In this document: one piece after another, positions 24,413-34,365 of the stretch | Position numbering within the stretch: the stretch's first letter is position 1 | How the letters are laid out: each line of letters starts with the position of its first letter | NCBI GenBank assembly: GCA_009784975.1 | Contig: WQXG01000015.1 | Span: forward strand, 1 to 48,938 | Direction: 5' to 3' | DNA length: 48,938 bases | From: Treponema sp. | GTDB taxonomy: Bacteria > Spirochaetota > Spirochaetia > Treponematales > Breznakiellaceae | Position numbers and translations under genes: made by a program | Notes under the pieces: model-generated | The model's database searches: none | What the model saw: only the letters and a program-made list of their open reading frames with translations | What the model was told of the DNA's origin: nothing

Positions 24413-25312
24413 ATGCGAAATCGAATTGAAGGAACAGTAATACAGCTTACTTCTACAGATAAATTGTTTTACTGGCTTGTAAATATATTTTTGGTTATAA
24501 TTTTTATTATTATTGCCATTCCCATGTGGAGTACTATTACTCTTTCTTTCCGTCCTAACACTTTTATAGGCAGTAACCTGGAAGGTATGTTCCTTGCTCC
24601 ATGGAATTGGTCTATCGCCGCCTATAAATCCCTTATGGGCAATGCGGGCTTTTTGGTCGCTTTTGCAAACAGTTTCCAAATATTCTTTTTGGGTGTTGTA
24701 ACCGCTTTGTTCTTTACAATTCCAATGGCTTATGCTCTTTCTGTAAAGACTTTACCGGGAAGGAGATTCTTTAACATACTTATTCTGGTTCCGTATCTGT
24801 TCAGTGTCGGATTGATACCGGGCTTCCTTGTTGTAAGAATGCTCGGGCTTATGGATACCCTTTTATCAATTTACCTGCCGCTGGCTATCAGTACATACAA
24901 TTGTCTTATAATGCGCGGGTTCTTTGAAGGTATTCCGGATGAGTTAAAAGAATCTGCCCGTATAGACGGAGCGTCAGAGATAACTGTTCTTATGCGGATC
25001 ATTTTGCCGCTTTCAAAACCGATTATCATGACTATCGGTCTGTACTACGGCGTGCAATTCTGGAATGACTTTTTCCATCCGCTGCTTTACATCAATAAAG
25101 ACTCTCTGCGCCCGCTGCCGATACTCCTAAGAAACATTCTTTTGGGAATTGGTATGAATGAATTTGTCGAAGTTGATGCTTTCGGCGAAGCGCCTGTTCA
25201 GGCGATAAGGGCAGCCAGCGTTTTCCTTGCGGCAATCCCAATGATAATTGCATATCCTTTTATTCAGAAATACTTTACCAAAGGAACCTTGCTGGGAAGC
25301 GTCAAGGGATAA
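24413..25312 (+). CDS. ABC transporter permease, LplC/YtcP family
   Basis: 299 aa. Several transmembrane segments and the EAA loop ELKESARIDGASEITVLMRIILPLSKP (about 179-205) identify the second permease of a CUT1-type sugar importer. The C-terminus IQKYFTKGTLLGSVKG is characteristic of LplC-like proteins. It follows the first permease by 8 nt and precedes the binding-protein gene by 55 nt, so the three are co-transcribed. Confidence 0.88.
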   Translation: MRNRIEGTVIQLTSTDKLFYWLVNIFLVIIFIIIAIPMWSTITLSFRPNTFIGSNLEGMFLAPWNWSIAAYKSLMGNAGFLVAFANSFQIFFLGVVTALFFTIPMAYALSVKTLPGRRFFNILILVPYLFSVGLIPGFLVVRMLGLMDTLLSIYLPLAISTYNCLIMRGFFEGIPDELKESARIDGASEITVLMRIILPLSKPIIMTIGLYYGVQFWNDFFHPLLYINKDSLRPLPILLRNILLGIGMNEFVEVDAFGEAPVQAIRAASVFLAAIPMIIAYPFIQKYFTKGTLLGSVKG

Positions 25313-25367
25313 TCGGGAATATAAATTAGGAATTTTTTTTAAAATAGAATTTTTTAAGGAGTTGTTT

Positions 25368-26930
25368 ATGAAAAAAATCGCAGTCTTATTAATGGTTGCC
25401 TTGATGGTAATCTCATTTGTCGGTTGTACCAGAGGCGGAAGTTCCGGCCTGGTAGATATTGAATTATGGTACGGCGCAGCCGTCACAGAAGCGGGACCGC
25501 CTCCGGCAGATTGGCATGTTCTGGAAAGAATCCGCAATGAACTTAATATCAATCTTAACCTGAGCGCTTTGCCTTCGAGCGAATTCGACCAGGACTCAAA
25601 GATTAACGGTTCGGCAGCAGCTAACACATTGCCGGATATTTTCATGGTACGCCGCGGGCCCTTCATGAATGTTTCCCGCGTTGGTGTTATCGCGCCTGTA
25701 GATCATCTTTACGATCTTATGCCTAACCGTTCCGCCATTCATTACAACGAAGACAGCAGAAGATTTTCCACCATTAACGGAAGGTCTTATGGCCTGGCAT
25801 CTCCCGGCACAATCGAGAAAAACGAAGGTGTGTTAATCCGTAAAGATTGGCTTGACAGACTGGGCTTGCAAGTACCGGTTACTCTGGATGAATATCTGGA
25901 AGTTATGAGAGCGTTTACTTTCCGTAACCCGGATGGTTCAGGACGTCAGACTTATGGTTTCGGCGCGTTTATAGAAATTAATAACTTTGAAGCCGGCTTG
26001 GGACGCAGATTTGATCCTTTCTTCGGCGCGTTCGGTGTTGCCGGTACCTGGAATCTTGATAAAGATAATCCCGGTCTTAATGTCCGCAAACCGGAATATT
26101 TTGACGCTCTTTCCTTTGTGAAACGAATGGTCGATGAAAAAATTATTGATCCCGACTGGCTCAGCTTGGGCAAAGATGATTTCCGTGCTTCCTGGAAACA
26201 GGGCAAATTCGGTATTATGCGCGAGCAGCATGCCGCTTATGCAGCGGAAGCAAACTATGCTCCGTTTGACAGAAACTTCCCCAACGGTGAATGGATTGTT
26301 ATTGATCCTCCAAAAGGTCCCAACGGACATCAATCTGTAGGCGTTTATGTACAGGCATACAGAATCTATGCAATTTCCACCAGAGCAATGAGGCAGGGCA
26401 AGGGTCCGGCTATTGCAAGGCTTTTGGAATGGATGTCTTCAGAAGAAAACACCGACAGCGGTTACTACCTGCTTGGCTGGGGTGTTGAAGGTGAGAACTA
26501 TGTAAAAGATGCAAATGGTGTTCCCACAATTCACGGTATCCCCGATGCAACAAAAGGTTTTACAAGACCTGAAATGCAGCCCTTTACCCAATTACGCAAT
26601 ATGGTATTCTACAACAGCGCAGTCGAACTTATGGCTCGCTTCCCCACATACCAGGCTCCAAGGTCCGGCAGAACTATGAGCGCTTTAACAACACTGCGTG
26701 AAATGCAGTCGAAACCCTGGACCCCGAACATCGGCGGTGACGCTCTTCCTGAGCCCAATGCAGACCTTAAGCGCTTCTATGAACAGGGAGTTATTGAATT
26801 CCTTACAGGCAGACGGCCGCTTAACAGAGCGACATGGAATGCATGGCTTGCAGACTTTGACAGACTTGGCGGAGAAGCCTGGGAACAGGCAGGTGTTAAA
26901 TTTGCCGAAGAAAACGGATATCTGCGTTAA
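25368..26930 (+). CDS. Extracellular solute-binding lipoprotein, LplA/YtcQ type
   Basis: 520 aa from the ATG at 25368, preceded by AAGGAG; an in-frame start at 25248 lies inside the permease gene. Lipobox SFVGC gives Cys20. The body fits large LplA-type sugar-binding proteins (RNELNINLNL, TLPDIFMVRRG, YGLASPGTIEKNEGVLIRKDWLDRLGL, FRNPDGSGRQTYGF). It would capture oligogalacturonides in the periplasm and deliver them to the two permeases upstream. The gene for the intracellular GH105 enzyme starts 3 nt later. Confidence 0.88.
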   Translation: MKKIAVLLMVALMVISFVGCTRGGSSGLVDIELWYGAAVTEAGPPPADWHVLERIRNELNINLNLSALPSSEFDQDSKINGSAAANTLPDIFMVRRGPFMNVSRVGVIAPVDHLYDLMPNRSAIHYNEDSRRFSTINGRSYGLASPGTIEKNEGVLIRKDWLDRLGLQVPVTLDEYLEVMRAFTFRNPDGSGRQTYGFGAFIEINNFEAGLGRRFDPFFGAFGVAGTWNLDKDNPGLNVRKPEYFDALSFVKRMVDEKIIDPDWLSLGKDDFRASWKQGKFGIMREQHAAYAAEANYAPFDRNFPNGEWIVIDPPKGPNGHQSVGVYVQAYRIYAISTRAMRQGKGPAIARLLEWMSSEENTDSGYYLLGWGVEGENYVKDANGVPTIHGIPDATKGFTRPEMQPFTQLRNMVFYNSAVELMARFPTYQAPRSGRTMSALTTLREMQSKPWTPNIGGDALPEPNADLKRFYEQGVIEFLTGRRPLNRATWNAWLADFDRLGGEAWEQAGVKFAEENGYLR

Positions 26931-26933
26931 ATC

Positions 26934-28064
26934 ATGAGCGAGTTTGATAAAAGCAAACCTGTTTCAGAGCGTATGTCCCGGTCGGTGAAAAGCCGATACG
27001 GGACAGACCAGATGCAGTGGCATTATGAACATGGTTTAGTATTACAAAGTATTTATTTAGTTGGACTTAAATCGGGGCAGGATGATCTTCTGCAGTATGT
27101 TAAGTCCATGTACGACAGTAAAATTACCCCTGCCGGGGATATTCTTACTTATCGCAAAGATGAGTTTAATCTGGATCAGGTTAACCCCGGCAAGGTTCTG
27201 TTTTTGCTTTATAAAAAATACGGCGAAGAAAAATACCGCATTGCAATCGAAAAATTAATGGATCAGCTTCGCAATCATCCCCGAACAAAAACCAATGGTT
27301 TCTGGCACAAGAAAATTTATCCGTTTCAAATGTGGCTGGACGGACTGTATATGCAGGCGCCTTTTTACGCTCAGTATACGGTTGAGTTCGGTACCCCTGA
27401 GGCTTTTGACGACATCGAACATCAATTCACTTTAATCGAAAAAATGGCGCGTGACGCAAAAACCGGTCTTTTATATCATGCCTGGGACGAATCAAAAGAG
27501 ATGAAATGGGCTAACCATGAAACCGGCTGTTCGCCGCATTTCTGGGGCAGAGCATTGGGCTGGTACTGCATGGCTTTAGCCGATGTGCTGGAAATTCTCC
27601 CTGCCGAAGCAAAGAAAACCCGTGATGCGCTCGCTGCTATTTCACTTCGTCTTTTGGAGCCTCTTTTAAACTGCCGTGATCCGCAAACCGGTTTATGGTA
27701 TCAGGTAATGGACAAGGGCGGCGAAAGCGGCAACTACAATGAAAGTTCCGCGTCTTCCATGTATGTTTACTTCATGACAAAAATAATACGCTTAAGTTTA
27801 CTTGATAATAACGAAAGCCTAAAAGCGCGTGTTAAAGAAGCGGCACAAAAAGCGTATGCGAGTCTTATGTCAGATAAAATTTCAGAAGATCCATCAGGTG
27901 AACTTCACCTTAATGATATTTGTAAAGTGGCAGGTCTCGGCGGAACGCCGTACCGCGACGGTTCCTATGAATATTATGTAAGTGAACCAAAAGCAACCGA
28001 TGATTTTAAAGGCGTAGGACCTTTTATTCTGGCAAGCCTGGAACAGGAAGCAATTAACAGATAA
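26934..28064 (+). CDS. GH105 unsaturated glucuronyl/galacturonyl hydrolase (YteR/YesR family)
   Basis: 376 aa, no signal peptide, so cytoplasmic. An (alpha/alpha)6-barrel pattern with FQMWLDGLYMQAPFYAQ (Asp136 corresponds to the catalytic Asp of YteR), SPHFWGRALGWYCMALAD, NESSASSMYVYFMTK and YRDGSYEYYVSEP. GH105 enzymes hydrate the double bond of the non-reducing unsaturated uronate left by lyases, releasing 5-keto-4-deoxyuronate. With pectate lyases in the locus the likely substrate is unsaturated galacturonide rather than rhamnogalacturonide, though both are possible. It starts 3 nt after the binding-protein gene, with no strong ribosome site. Confidence 0.85.
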   Translation: MSEFDKSKPVSERMSRSVKSRYGTDQMQWHYEHGLVLQSIYLVGLKSGQDDLLQYVKSMYDSKITPAGDILTYRKDEFNLDQVNPGKVLFLLYKKYGEEKYRIAIEKLMDQLRNHPRTKTNGFWHKKIYPFQMWLDGLYMQAPFYAQYTVEFGTPEAFDDIEHQFTLIEKMARDAKTGLLYHAWDESKEMKWANHETGCSPHFWGRALGWYCMALADVLEILPAEAKKTRDALAAISLRLLEPLLNCRDPQTGLWYQVMDKGGESGNYNESSASSMYVYFMTKIIRLSLLDNNESLKARVKEAAQKAYASLMSDKISEDPSGELHLNDICKVAGLGGTPYRDGSYEYYVSEPKATDDFKGVGPFILASLEQEAINR

Positions 28065-28116
28065 TCTGTATTAAAAAATAAAAATTATATTTGCGCGTTT
28101 TATTAAGGAGAATAAT

Positions 28117-29529
28117 ATGCAATATCTTGGATATGAGGCTTTTGAAAAGTCGATAAATAATGTTGGTACGTCTGTTGTTTTTATGGCAAAAGATAATGAT
28201 GAAACTGTAATTATTATTTCAGGACCTGACAGCCTGGGGTTTAAAGCAGAAGACCTTGGCGTGGAAGATGATAACCGGAAATTTAAAGCAAAACTTACCC
28301 ACGATAATGCCTGTGTTTTAAGAAAACTTTTTCCGTTTACAGCTCCTGTGCGTGTTTTGGGAAAACCCAAAAGTTTTGGCTTGGGAGACAGGCTGGGGAT
28401 CGCGACGCCGGGGCACATTGATCTTTTTAAAGATAAAGACGCGTATCCTGTTTTTGCGCAGCAGTCTATACGTGAGTTAACTCTTACAAATCGTACTTAC
28501 GAAGATGTTCTTAATTGCGCTACTTTTGCCGTTTACCGCGAAGGGTACAAAAAAGGTTTCGGCGCGGACGGGGATCATTTAAAAACCGCAAAAGATGTTG
28601 AGTATGCTCTTTCGCTGGGCTTTACAATGATAACTCTGGATTGTTCTGAACATATTAAAAATGATATTACTTCTGCCAATGCTCCGCCTGTACCGGAAAA
28701 ATATAAAGGCAAGTACCTGAACAAAACATTTAATATCGAAGGTATTTCCATTGAATTCAGCGAAGACGAACTTAAACAATGTGCCGCTATTTATGAAGGA
28801 GCTATTATTCATGCAACAGAAATATACAAACAATTTTTTGCTTCCGGCAAATACGATGCGGACTTTGAAATCTCGATAGACGAAACTGTTTCTGTCACCA
28901 CGCCGCTTCAGCATTTCTTTGTTGCCCGTGAACTTTTGGATGCAGGTGTCTCTTTCGCGACAGTTGCTCCGCGTTTCTGCGGCGAGTTCCAAAAAGGAAT
29001 CGACTACATTGGAGACATCGCGCAGTTTGAAAAAGAGATAAAAGTACACGCCGCAATTGCGCGTCATCTTGGATATAAACTGAGTATCCACTCCGGCTCT
29101 GATAAATTCAGCGTGTTCCCGATTATCGGGCGTGAAACCAAAGGCAAGTGGCATGTTAAAACAGCCGGAACCAACTGGCTGGAAGCAATGCGCGTAGTAG
29201 CAATCACAGACCCCGCTCTTTACCGCGAGGTTCACTCTTATGCTCTTGGCGCATTTGATGAAGCAAGAAAATATTATCATGTAACTACAGACATGGCAAA
29301 ACTTCCGGATCTTAAAACCGTAAAAGATGAAGATTTACCGAAGCTCTTTGAAAACAACGAAGTGCGCCAGGTAATTCACATTACTTACGGTTTAATATTA
29401 AGCCTTAAAAACAGCAGCGGCTCCTTTGTTTACAAAGATCGTCTGTACAAACTTTGGAGCGAACACGAAGGTGAATACCGCAAAGCGCTTTTAAAGCACA
29501 TCGGAAAACATTTAGACTTGTTAAATTAA
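28117..29529 (+). CDS. uxaE: Tagaturonate epimerase UxaE
   Basis: 470 aa. Recognised from GLGDRLGIATPGHIDLF, GFGADGDHLKT, FTMITLDCSEHI, EISIDETVSVTTPLQHFF, APRFCGEFQKGIDYIGD and YKLSIHSGSDKFSVFP, all typical of the UxaE family known from Thermotoga. It interconverts D-tagaturonate and D-fructuronate, linking galacturonate breakdown to the glucuronate route and replacing tagaturonate reductase and altronate dehydratase. AAGGAG precedes the ATG. It sits between GH105 and KduI in one operon and would deal with saturated galacturonate ends, whereas the Kdu enzymes deal with unsaturated ends. Confidence 0.82.
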   Translation: MQYLGYEAFEKSINNVGTSVVFMAKDNDETVIIISGPDSLGFKAEDLGVEDDNRKFKAKLTHDNACVLRKLFPFTAPVRVLGKPKSFGLGDRLGIATPGHIDLFKDKDAYPVFAQQSIRELTLTNRTYEDVLNCATFAVYREGYKKGFGADGDHLKTAKDVEYALSLGFTMITLDCSEHIKNDITSANAPPVPEKYKGKYLNKTFNIEGISIEFSEDELKQCAAIYEGAIIHATEIYKQFFASGKYDADFEISIDETVSVTTPLQHFFVARELLDAGVSFATVAPRFCGEFQKGIDYIGDIAQFEKEIKVHAAIARHLGYKLSIHSGSDKFSVFPIIGRETKGKWHVKTAGTNWLEAMRVVAITDPALYREVHSYALGAFDEARKYYHVTTDMAKLPDLKTVKDEDLPKLFENNEVRQVIHITYGLILSLKNSSGSFVYKDRLYKLWSEHEGEYRKALLKHIGKHLDLLN

Positions 29530-29541
29530 AGGAGAGATAAC

Positions 29542-30363
29542 ATGAAATTAGACATTCGTTATGCAGAACATCCCAATGACATGAAGGGATACGATACTAA
29601 AACAATGCGGGAACATTTTCTGTTTGAAAGTGTTTTTATCGAAAACGAAATAAGCTTAGGTTATACACACTCAGACAGGGTGGTGTTTGGCGGCGCTTAC
29701 CCAAAAACAAAAGCTTTAAAACTGGAAGGCGGCAAAGATTTTGGAAGCGATGTATTTCTGGATCGCCGTGAACTTGGGGTTATCTGTATTTCCGGAACAG
29801 GCAGCGTAAATGCGGACGGAACAGAATATAAAATGAAAAAAGGCGACGGTCTTTATATTGGAAAAGGCGTTAAAGATGTAATTTTTAACGGAGATGCCAA
29901 ATTCTATCTTGCAAGCGCTCCCGCGCACACTGCTTACCCCGTTGTATTTATTCCAATAGAAAAAGCAAATCCCCGCAAATTGGGCGAGGCTGCTACTGTG
30001 AATGTGCGCACAATTTATCAGTATGTGCATCCCGCGGTTTGCCAGAGCTGTCAGCTTGTAATGGGTATGACTATTCTGGAACCGGGCTCGGTATGGAATA
30101 CAATGCCGTCACACACGCATGAGCGGAGAATGGAAGTTTATTTCTACTTTGACATTTCTCCGGGCGCTGTTGTTTTTCATATGCACGGAAGGCCGGATGA
30201 AACACGTCATATTGTTATGCAGAATGAACAGGCGGTAATTTCTCCGTCCTGGTCGATTCATTCAGGGGTAGGAACTGCCGCTTATACATTTATTTGGGCA
30301 ATGGCAGGTGAAAATCAGACATTTGACGATATGGATAATATCGTTACTACAGATTTAAGATAG
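29542..30363 (+). CDS. kduI: 5-dehydro-4-deoxy-D-glucuronate isomerase KduI
   Basis: 273 aa, about the usual family length. The cupin metal site is visible: H191, H193 and E198 in SHTHERRME, and H240 in SWSIHSG. It converts 4-deoxy-L-threo-5-hexosulose uronate to 3-deoxy-D-glycero-2,5-hexodiulosonate, the step after GH105 or oligogalacturonate cleavage, in the cytoplasm. AGGAGAG lies upstream, and it is 12 nt after uxaE and 9 nt before kduD. Confidence 0.93.
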   Translation: MKLDIRYAEHPNDMKGYDTKTMREHFLFESVFIENEISLGYTHSDRVVFGGAYPKTKALKLEGGKDFGSDVFLDRRELGVICISGTGSVNADGTEYKMKKGDGLYIGKGVKDVIFNGDAKFYLASAPAHTAYPVVFIPIEKANPRKLGEAATVNVRTIYQYVHPAVCQSCQLVMGMTILEPGSVWNTMPSHTHERRMEVYFYFDISPGAVVFHMHGRPDETRHIVMQNEQAVISPSWSIHSGVGTAAYTFIWAMAGENQTFDDMDNIVTTDLR

Positions 30364-30372
30364 GGGGATTAT

Positions 30373-31164
30373 ATGGACATATTTTCATTAAAAGGAAAAA
30401 TAGCCTGGATAACAGGCGGCTCTTACGGCATTGGTTTTGCCATTGCTTCGGAATTGGCAAAAGCCGGCGCGGCTATCGTATTTAATGATATAGGACAGGA
30501 TCAGGTAAACAAGGGACTGGAAGCATACAAGAGCGCAGGTATTACAGCCCGCGGGTATGTTTGCGATGTTACCGATGAAAATGCCGTAAACGAAACTGCC
30601 GCTAAAATCGAAAAAGAAGTTGGTGTTGTAGATATTCTTGTAAACAATGCAGGAATTATAAAGCGCATCCCGATGACAGAAATGAGCGCCGCTGATTTCC
30701 GCCAGGTTATCGATGTAGATTTGAATGCTCCGTTTATCGTAGCAAAAGCTGTTATTCCTTCCATGATTAAAAAAGGCAGCGGCAAAATTATAAATATTTG
30801 CAGCATGATGAGCGAACTTGGACGTGAAACGGTCAGCGCTTATGCGGCAGCCAAAGGCGGCCTTAAAATGCTGACAAAAAACATCGCAAGCGAATACGGT
30901 CAATACAATATCCAGTGCAATGGTTTGGGTCCCGGTTACATTGAAACTCCGCAAACTGCTCCTCTTCGCGAACGTCAGAGCGACGGCAACCGCCATCCTT
31001 TTGATCAGTTCATCATTGCAAAAACTCCTGCAAACCGCTGGGGCAAACCTGAAGACCTCGCCGGTCCCGCAGTGTTCCTTGCCTCGGAAGCTTCTAACTT
31101 TGTTAACGGACACATCCTCTACGTAGACGGCGGAATCCTGGCATACATAGGCAGACAGCCATAA
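30373..31164 (+). CDS. kduD: 2-dehydro-3-deoxy-D-gluconate 5-dehydrogenase KduD
   Basis: 263 aa short-chain dehydrogenase. Nucleotide site TGGSYGIG (about 14-21), NNAG, and the catalytic Ser with Tyr157 and Lys161 in SAYAAAKGG. It reduces the KduI product to 2-keto-3-deoxygluconate with NAD(P)H. The KduD assignment over other gluconate dehydrogenases rests on its position directly after kduI. Last gene of the operon; a strong terminator follows. Confidence 0.87.
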   Translation: MDIFSLKGKIAWITGGSYGIGFAIASELAKAGAAIVFNDIGQDQVNKGLEAYKSAGITARGYVCDVTDENAVNETAAKIEKEVGVVDILVNNAGIIKRIPMTEMSAADFRQVIDVDLNAPFIVAKAVIPSMIKKGSGKIINICSMMSELGRETVSAYAAAKGGLKMLTKNIASEYGQYNIQCNGLGPGYIETPQTAPLRERQSDGNRHPFDQFIIAKTPANRWGKPEDLAGPAVFLASEASNFVNGHILYVDGGILAYIGRQP

Positions 31165-31180
31165 GAAAAGATCAACCACG

Positions 31181-31211
31181 AAAAAAAGCCCTGGTTTCCC
31201 AGGGCTTTTTT
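31181..31211. terminator. Bidirectional Rho-independent terminator
   Basis: Stem GCCCTGG/CCAGGGC (31188-31194 with 31199-31205), loop TTTC, flanked by A7 on the left and T6 on the right. It lies between the convergent kduD and pckG genes and can stop both. Confidence 0.92.
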
Positions 31212-31227
31212 AATAAATCTTTATTAG

Positions 31228-33066
31228 CTATTTGTTTAAATCTTTTTCCAGTACGTCCAGAAGGTCTGCGAGTTCTTTGGGGAGCTTGCTGCCGAATTTG
31301 GAGTAGTGGTTTTCCCTGACGTCGGCGATTTCTGCTTTCCAGCCATCAACGTCCAATTTAATAAGTTCTGCCATTGTCGCATCGCTTACATCGGATGGTA
31401 AAGGTATGCTTCCGGGTTTGGGCAGGTTGCCGATGGGTGTTTCTACGAAGTTTTGCGCGCCGTCGCAGCGGTCGAACATCCAGGCAAGGACGCGGCTGTT
31501 TTCGCTGTAACCTGGCCACATAAATTTGCCGTCGGCATCTTTGCGGAACCAGTTAACAAAGAAGATCTTGGGCAGTTTGTCGCCATGACCTTCATCCTGC
31601 GCTTTTTTGCCAAGCTTAAGCCAATGCGCGAAATAGTCGCCCATGTGGTAACCGCAGAACGGCACCATCGCAAACGGGTCGCGGCGGATTGAACCGGCTT
31701 TAAGGTCAAGCGCGGCTGCCGTAATTTCCGAACCTGTAATTGAACCCATGAATACACCGTGTACCCAGTTCTTGCTCTGGTTTACAAGGGGGATGGTTGC
31801 AGCGCGTCTGCCGCCGAAAAGGAATGCGCTGATAGGCACTCCGTTGGGATCATCCCATTCAGAGGCGATTACGGGGCACTGAGACGCAGGCACTGTAAAG
31901 CGGGCGTTAACGTGAGCAATTTCCTGTCCCGCGACGGGTTTGTCGGTTTTGGGAGACGGCACTTTTTCGCCTTTCCAGTTAATGATTGTTTCACCGGGCG
32001 CGCCGTAGCCAATCTGTTCCCACCAGACATCTTTGTCTTCGGTAAGACCGCAGTTTGTAAAAATTGTGTTCTTTTTAATTGAGTCCATGGCGCTCTTGTT
32101 GGAATGATCGCTGGTTCCGGGCAATACGCCGAAGAAACCTGCTTCCGGATTTATGGCATAGAGCTGACCGTTTTTGAATTTCATCCAGGCAATGTCGTCG
32201 CCGATTGTTTCAACTTTCCAGCCCGGAAGGGTAGGAATCAACATGGCAAGGTTTGTTTTTCCGCAAGCGGAGGGGAGAGCGCCGGCAATGTATTTTACTT
32301 TTCCCTGAGGATTGGTAAGTTTTAAAATGAGCATGTGCTCTGCAAGCCAGCCTTCGTCTCTTGCAAGTACCGATGCGATACGAAGCGCAAGGCACTTTTT
32401 GCCGAGAAGGGCGTTTCCGCCGTAACCTGAGCCGTAAGACCAGATTTCATAAGTATCGGGGAAATGACTGATGTATTTTTTGTTTACATCCGGTTCGCAG
32501 GGCCAGCCGGTATCTTTTTCGCCGGGGCCGAGGGGTTTGGCAATTGAATGGAGGCAGGGTACATAAAAACCATCGGTTCCAAGTACTTTAAGCACGTCTG
32601 CGCCAACTCTTGTCATTATATGCATATTAAATACTACATACGGGCTGTCGGAGATTTCTACGCCGATTTTGGCGATATCTGAGCCTACAGGACCCATCGA
32701 GAATGGAATTACATACATTGTACGGCCTTTCATACAGCCTTTGTACAAACCTCTCATTGTGTCTTTAAGTTCTACGGGGTCTGTCCAGTTATTGGTGGGA
32801 CCTGCATCGTCCTTGTTTTTACTGGCAATGAAGGTGCGGCTTTCGGCACGGGCAACGTCTGAAGGATCAGAGCGGAACCAGAAACTATTCGGCCTTTTCT
32901 CCGGATTCAGCGGTACACCAAGCCCCGCATCTACCATGATTTTGAGCATTCTGTCATATTCAGCTTTGCTTCCATCACAAACCTCAACCGAATCAGGGGT
33001 CATCATTGCGACCGCTTCTTCTACCCATTTTTTGAGGCCTTCGTGTTTGAGTTCATTTAAATTCAT
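31228..33066 (-). CDS. pckG: Phosphoenolpyruvate carboxykinase (GTP)
   Basis: 612 aa from the ATG at 33066; AGGAG (complement of 33072-33076) sits 5 nt upstream and overlaps the alternative GTG at 33072. GTP-type landmarks are [14 protein letters not shown] with the reactive Cys268 in the P-loop, [25 protein letters not shown] and [12 protein letters not shown]. It interconverts oxaloacetate and PEP using GTP. In fermenting treponemes it may run toward oxaloacetate to fix CO2 (inference). Monocistronic, ending at the shared terminator. Confidence 0.95.
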   Translation of the reverse strand: MNLNELKHEGLKKWVEEAVAMMTPDSVEVCDGSKAEYDRMLKIMVDAGLGVPLNPEKRPNSFWFRSDPSDVARAESRTFIASKNKDDAGPTNNWTDPVELKDTMRGLYKGCMKGRTMYVIPFSMGPVGSDIAKIGVEISDSPYVVFNMHIMTRVGADVLKVLGTDGFYVPCLHSIAKPLGPGEKDTGWPCEPDVNKKYISHFPDTYEIWSYGSGYGGNALLGKKCLALRIASVLARDEGWLAEHMLILKLTNPQGKVKYIAGALPSACGKTNLAMLIPTLPGWKVETIGDDIAWMKFKNGQLYAINPEAGFFGVLPGTSDHSNKSAMDSIKKNTIFTNCGLTEDKDVWWEQIGYGAPGETIINWKGEKVPSPKTDKPVAGQEIAHVNARFTVPASQCPVIASEWDDPNGVPISAFLFGGRRAATIPLVNQSKNWVHGVFMGSITGSEITAAALDLKAGSIRRDPFAMVPFCGYHMGDYFAHWLKLGKKAQDEGHGDKLPKIFFVNWFRKDADGKFMWPGYSENSRVLAWMFDRCDGAQNFVETPIGNLPKPGSIPLPSDVSDATMAELIKLDVDGWKAEIADVRENHYSKFGSKLPKELADLLDVLEKDLNK

Positions 33067-33107
33067 ACTCACTCCTGTTTACGTTTTTTTTCTACTTTCT
33101 TTAATTT

Positions 33108-33137
33108 TTTATACAATGAAACGCTTGTCTTGATCAA
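33108..33137 (-). promoter_or_regulatory. Promoter of pckG
   Basis: On the minus strand, TTGATC (33137-33132), an 18-nt spacer and TATAAA (33113-33108). It would give a leader of about 35 nt that contains AGGAG. Confidence 0.6.
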
Positions 33138-33194
33138 GGGGCATTGGGGGCATCCCTATTCCCTATTTATCTAAAATAGCGTACTATTGTATCT

Positions 33195-34304
33195 ATGGAT
33201 GACAGAAAAAAACGAATAGATGACCTATCAAAAAACAGCCAGGAAAGCCGCGCTTCACTGAATATACTTTTGGAAAATTTCGGAGAAAAATTGTATTCCC
33301 GCACAAAAGATGAGCCTAAAGCCGATTTTGATGATATACGCCAATACAATGAATATTTAAGGGATATTGCAGAAGCCAATGCTGATATCGTAAAGATCGA
33401 AGAAAAAAACAGGCGTTTTCAGGAACTTGTAGAAGCAATCGAGTATAAAGAAAACGAAGAAAAAGAGCGAACCAGGGAAATGGCAGTCGTTTACCGCAGG
33501 CTTGGAAAAGCCCTTCTGGAAAACAGCTCTTATGATGATTTTACATCGCTTTTTAAAGAACAGGCAGATGCCTTAAAAGTTAAACGTGAATCGCTGGAAG
33601 CCCGTATCGGAGAGCTGGACAACAAGGAAGGAGGCAATGTCTTTTCATGGATTGGAAAAAGCGCTCAGGGGCTGGTTTTAAAATCATTCCTGTCCAAAGC
33701 GCAGGAGAGCCAGGAACAGCTTTATTTTTCTATCGGAGAACGTTTCAGCACCCGCGATGTTATTACAGAAAATGATGATGTAGCGATGATACGCGCAGAA
33801 ATTGATATTTTACGCAGTGTTTCACAGACGGCGCAGGAAAAAATAGCATCTTTAAAAGACGAAAAACGGATTATTTCTGCCGGGTTTGGAATAGACGGCA
33901 ATCCTCAGAAGCAAATACAATCTGTAAAAAACAATATTGCGGCAATTAAGGAATCTTTAAGCAGCCTGTACAGGAATTTCGGCGCTCAGGCAGCCGGAAT
34001 TATGGATGCGCAGATAGACCCTGAAAGAAAATATTATATAGACGCAATTGTAACGGCAGAAGACGGAGAAATTATAGGAAGGGCAGTAAGATTAAATCAA
34101 TCCCTTATGGATAATGAAAAAGCCATCTTAAAATTAAAAGTATCGCTTGCGATTGACGAAGAAAAAATGAAAATAGAAAGATTCAGAAAATCCATAGAAG
34201 AAAAGAAAAAACGAATCGATGAATACGAAAAAATTGTAATAGAATTTGAAGAAAGCATACATAATTGCCAAAAACAAATAAGTGAACTGGAAAAACAGCT
34301 TTAG
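33195..34304 (+). CDS. Coiled-coil protein of unknown function
   Basis: 369 aa, very rich in Lys, Glu and Ile, with long heptad-like stretches (about 1-85, 110-140, 195-260 and 300-369) around one less charged segment (GGNVFSWIGKSAQGLVLKSFLS, about 148-169). No signal peptide. It may be a cytoplasmic structural or scaffold protein. The ATG has no Shine-Dalgarno site and a TACTAT hexamer lies 7 nt upstream, but no -35 is clear. Downstream is a type IIA topoisomerase gene on the same strand. No family recognised. Confidence 0.65.
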   Translation: MDDRKKRIDDLSKNSQESRASLNILLENFGEKLYSRTKDEPKADFDDIRQYNEYLRDIAEANADIVKIEEKNRRFQELVEAIEYKENEEKERTREMAVVYRRLGKALLENSSYDDFTSLFKEQADALKVKRESLEARIGELDNKEGGNVFSWIGKSAQGLVLKSFLSKAQESQEQLYFSIGERFSTRDVITENDDVAMIRAEIDILRSVSQTAQEKIASLKDEKRIISAGFGIDGNPQKQIQSVKNNIAAIKESLSSLYRNFGAQAAGIMDAQIDPERKYYIDAIVTAEDGEIIGRAVRLNQSLMDNEKAILKLKVSLAIDEEKMKIERFRKSIEEKKKRIDEYEKIVIEFEESIHNCQKQISELEKQL

Positions 34305-34365
34305 GAGAATACCATTATAATTTTATTAACTATATTAAGCTTAATAATAAGGAGTTGTTATTCCA

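Noticed and set aside
28579..29280. 233-codon minus-strand ORF opposite uxaE
   Set aside because: Antisense shadow with Cys/Phe-rich composition and no recognisable domain.
30388..31179. 263-codon minus-strand ORF opposite kduD
   Set aside because: Complement of a clear short-chain dehydrogenase, with Cys/Phe-rich sequence typical of an antisense frame.
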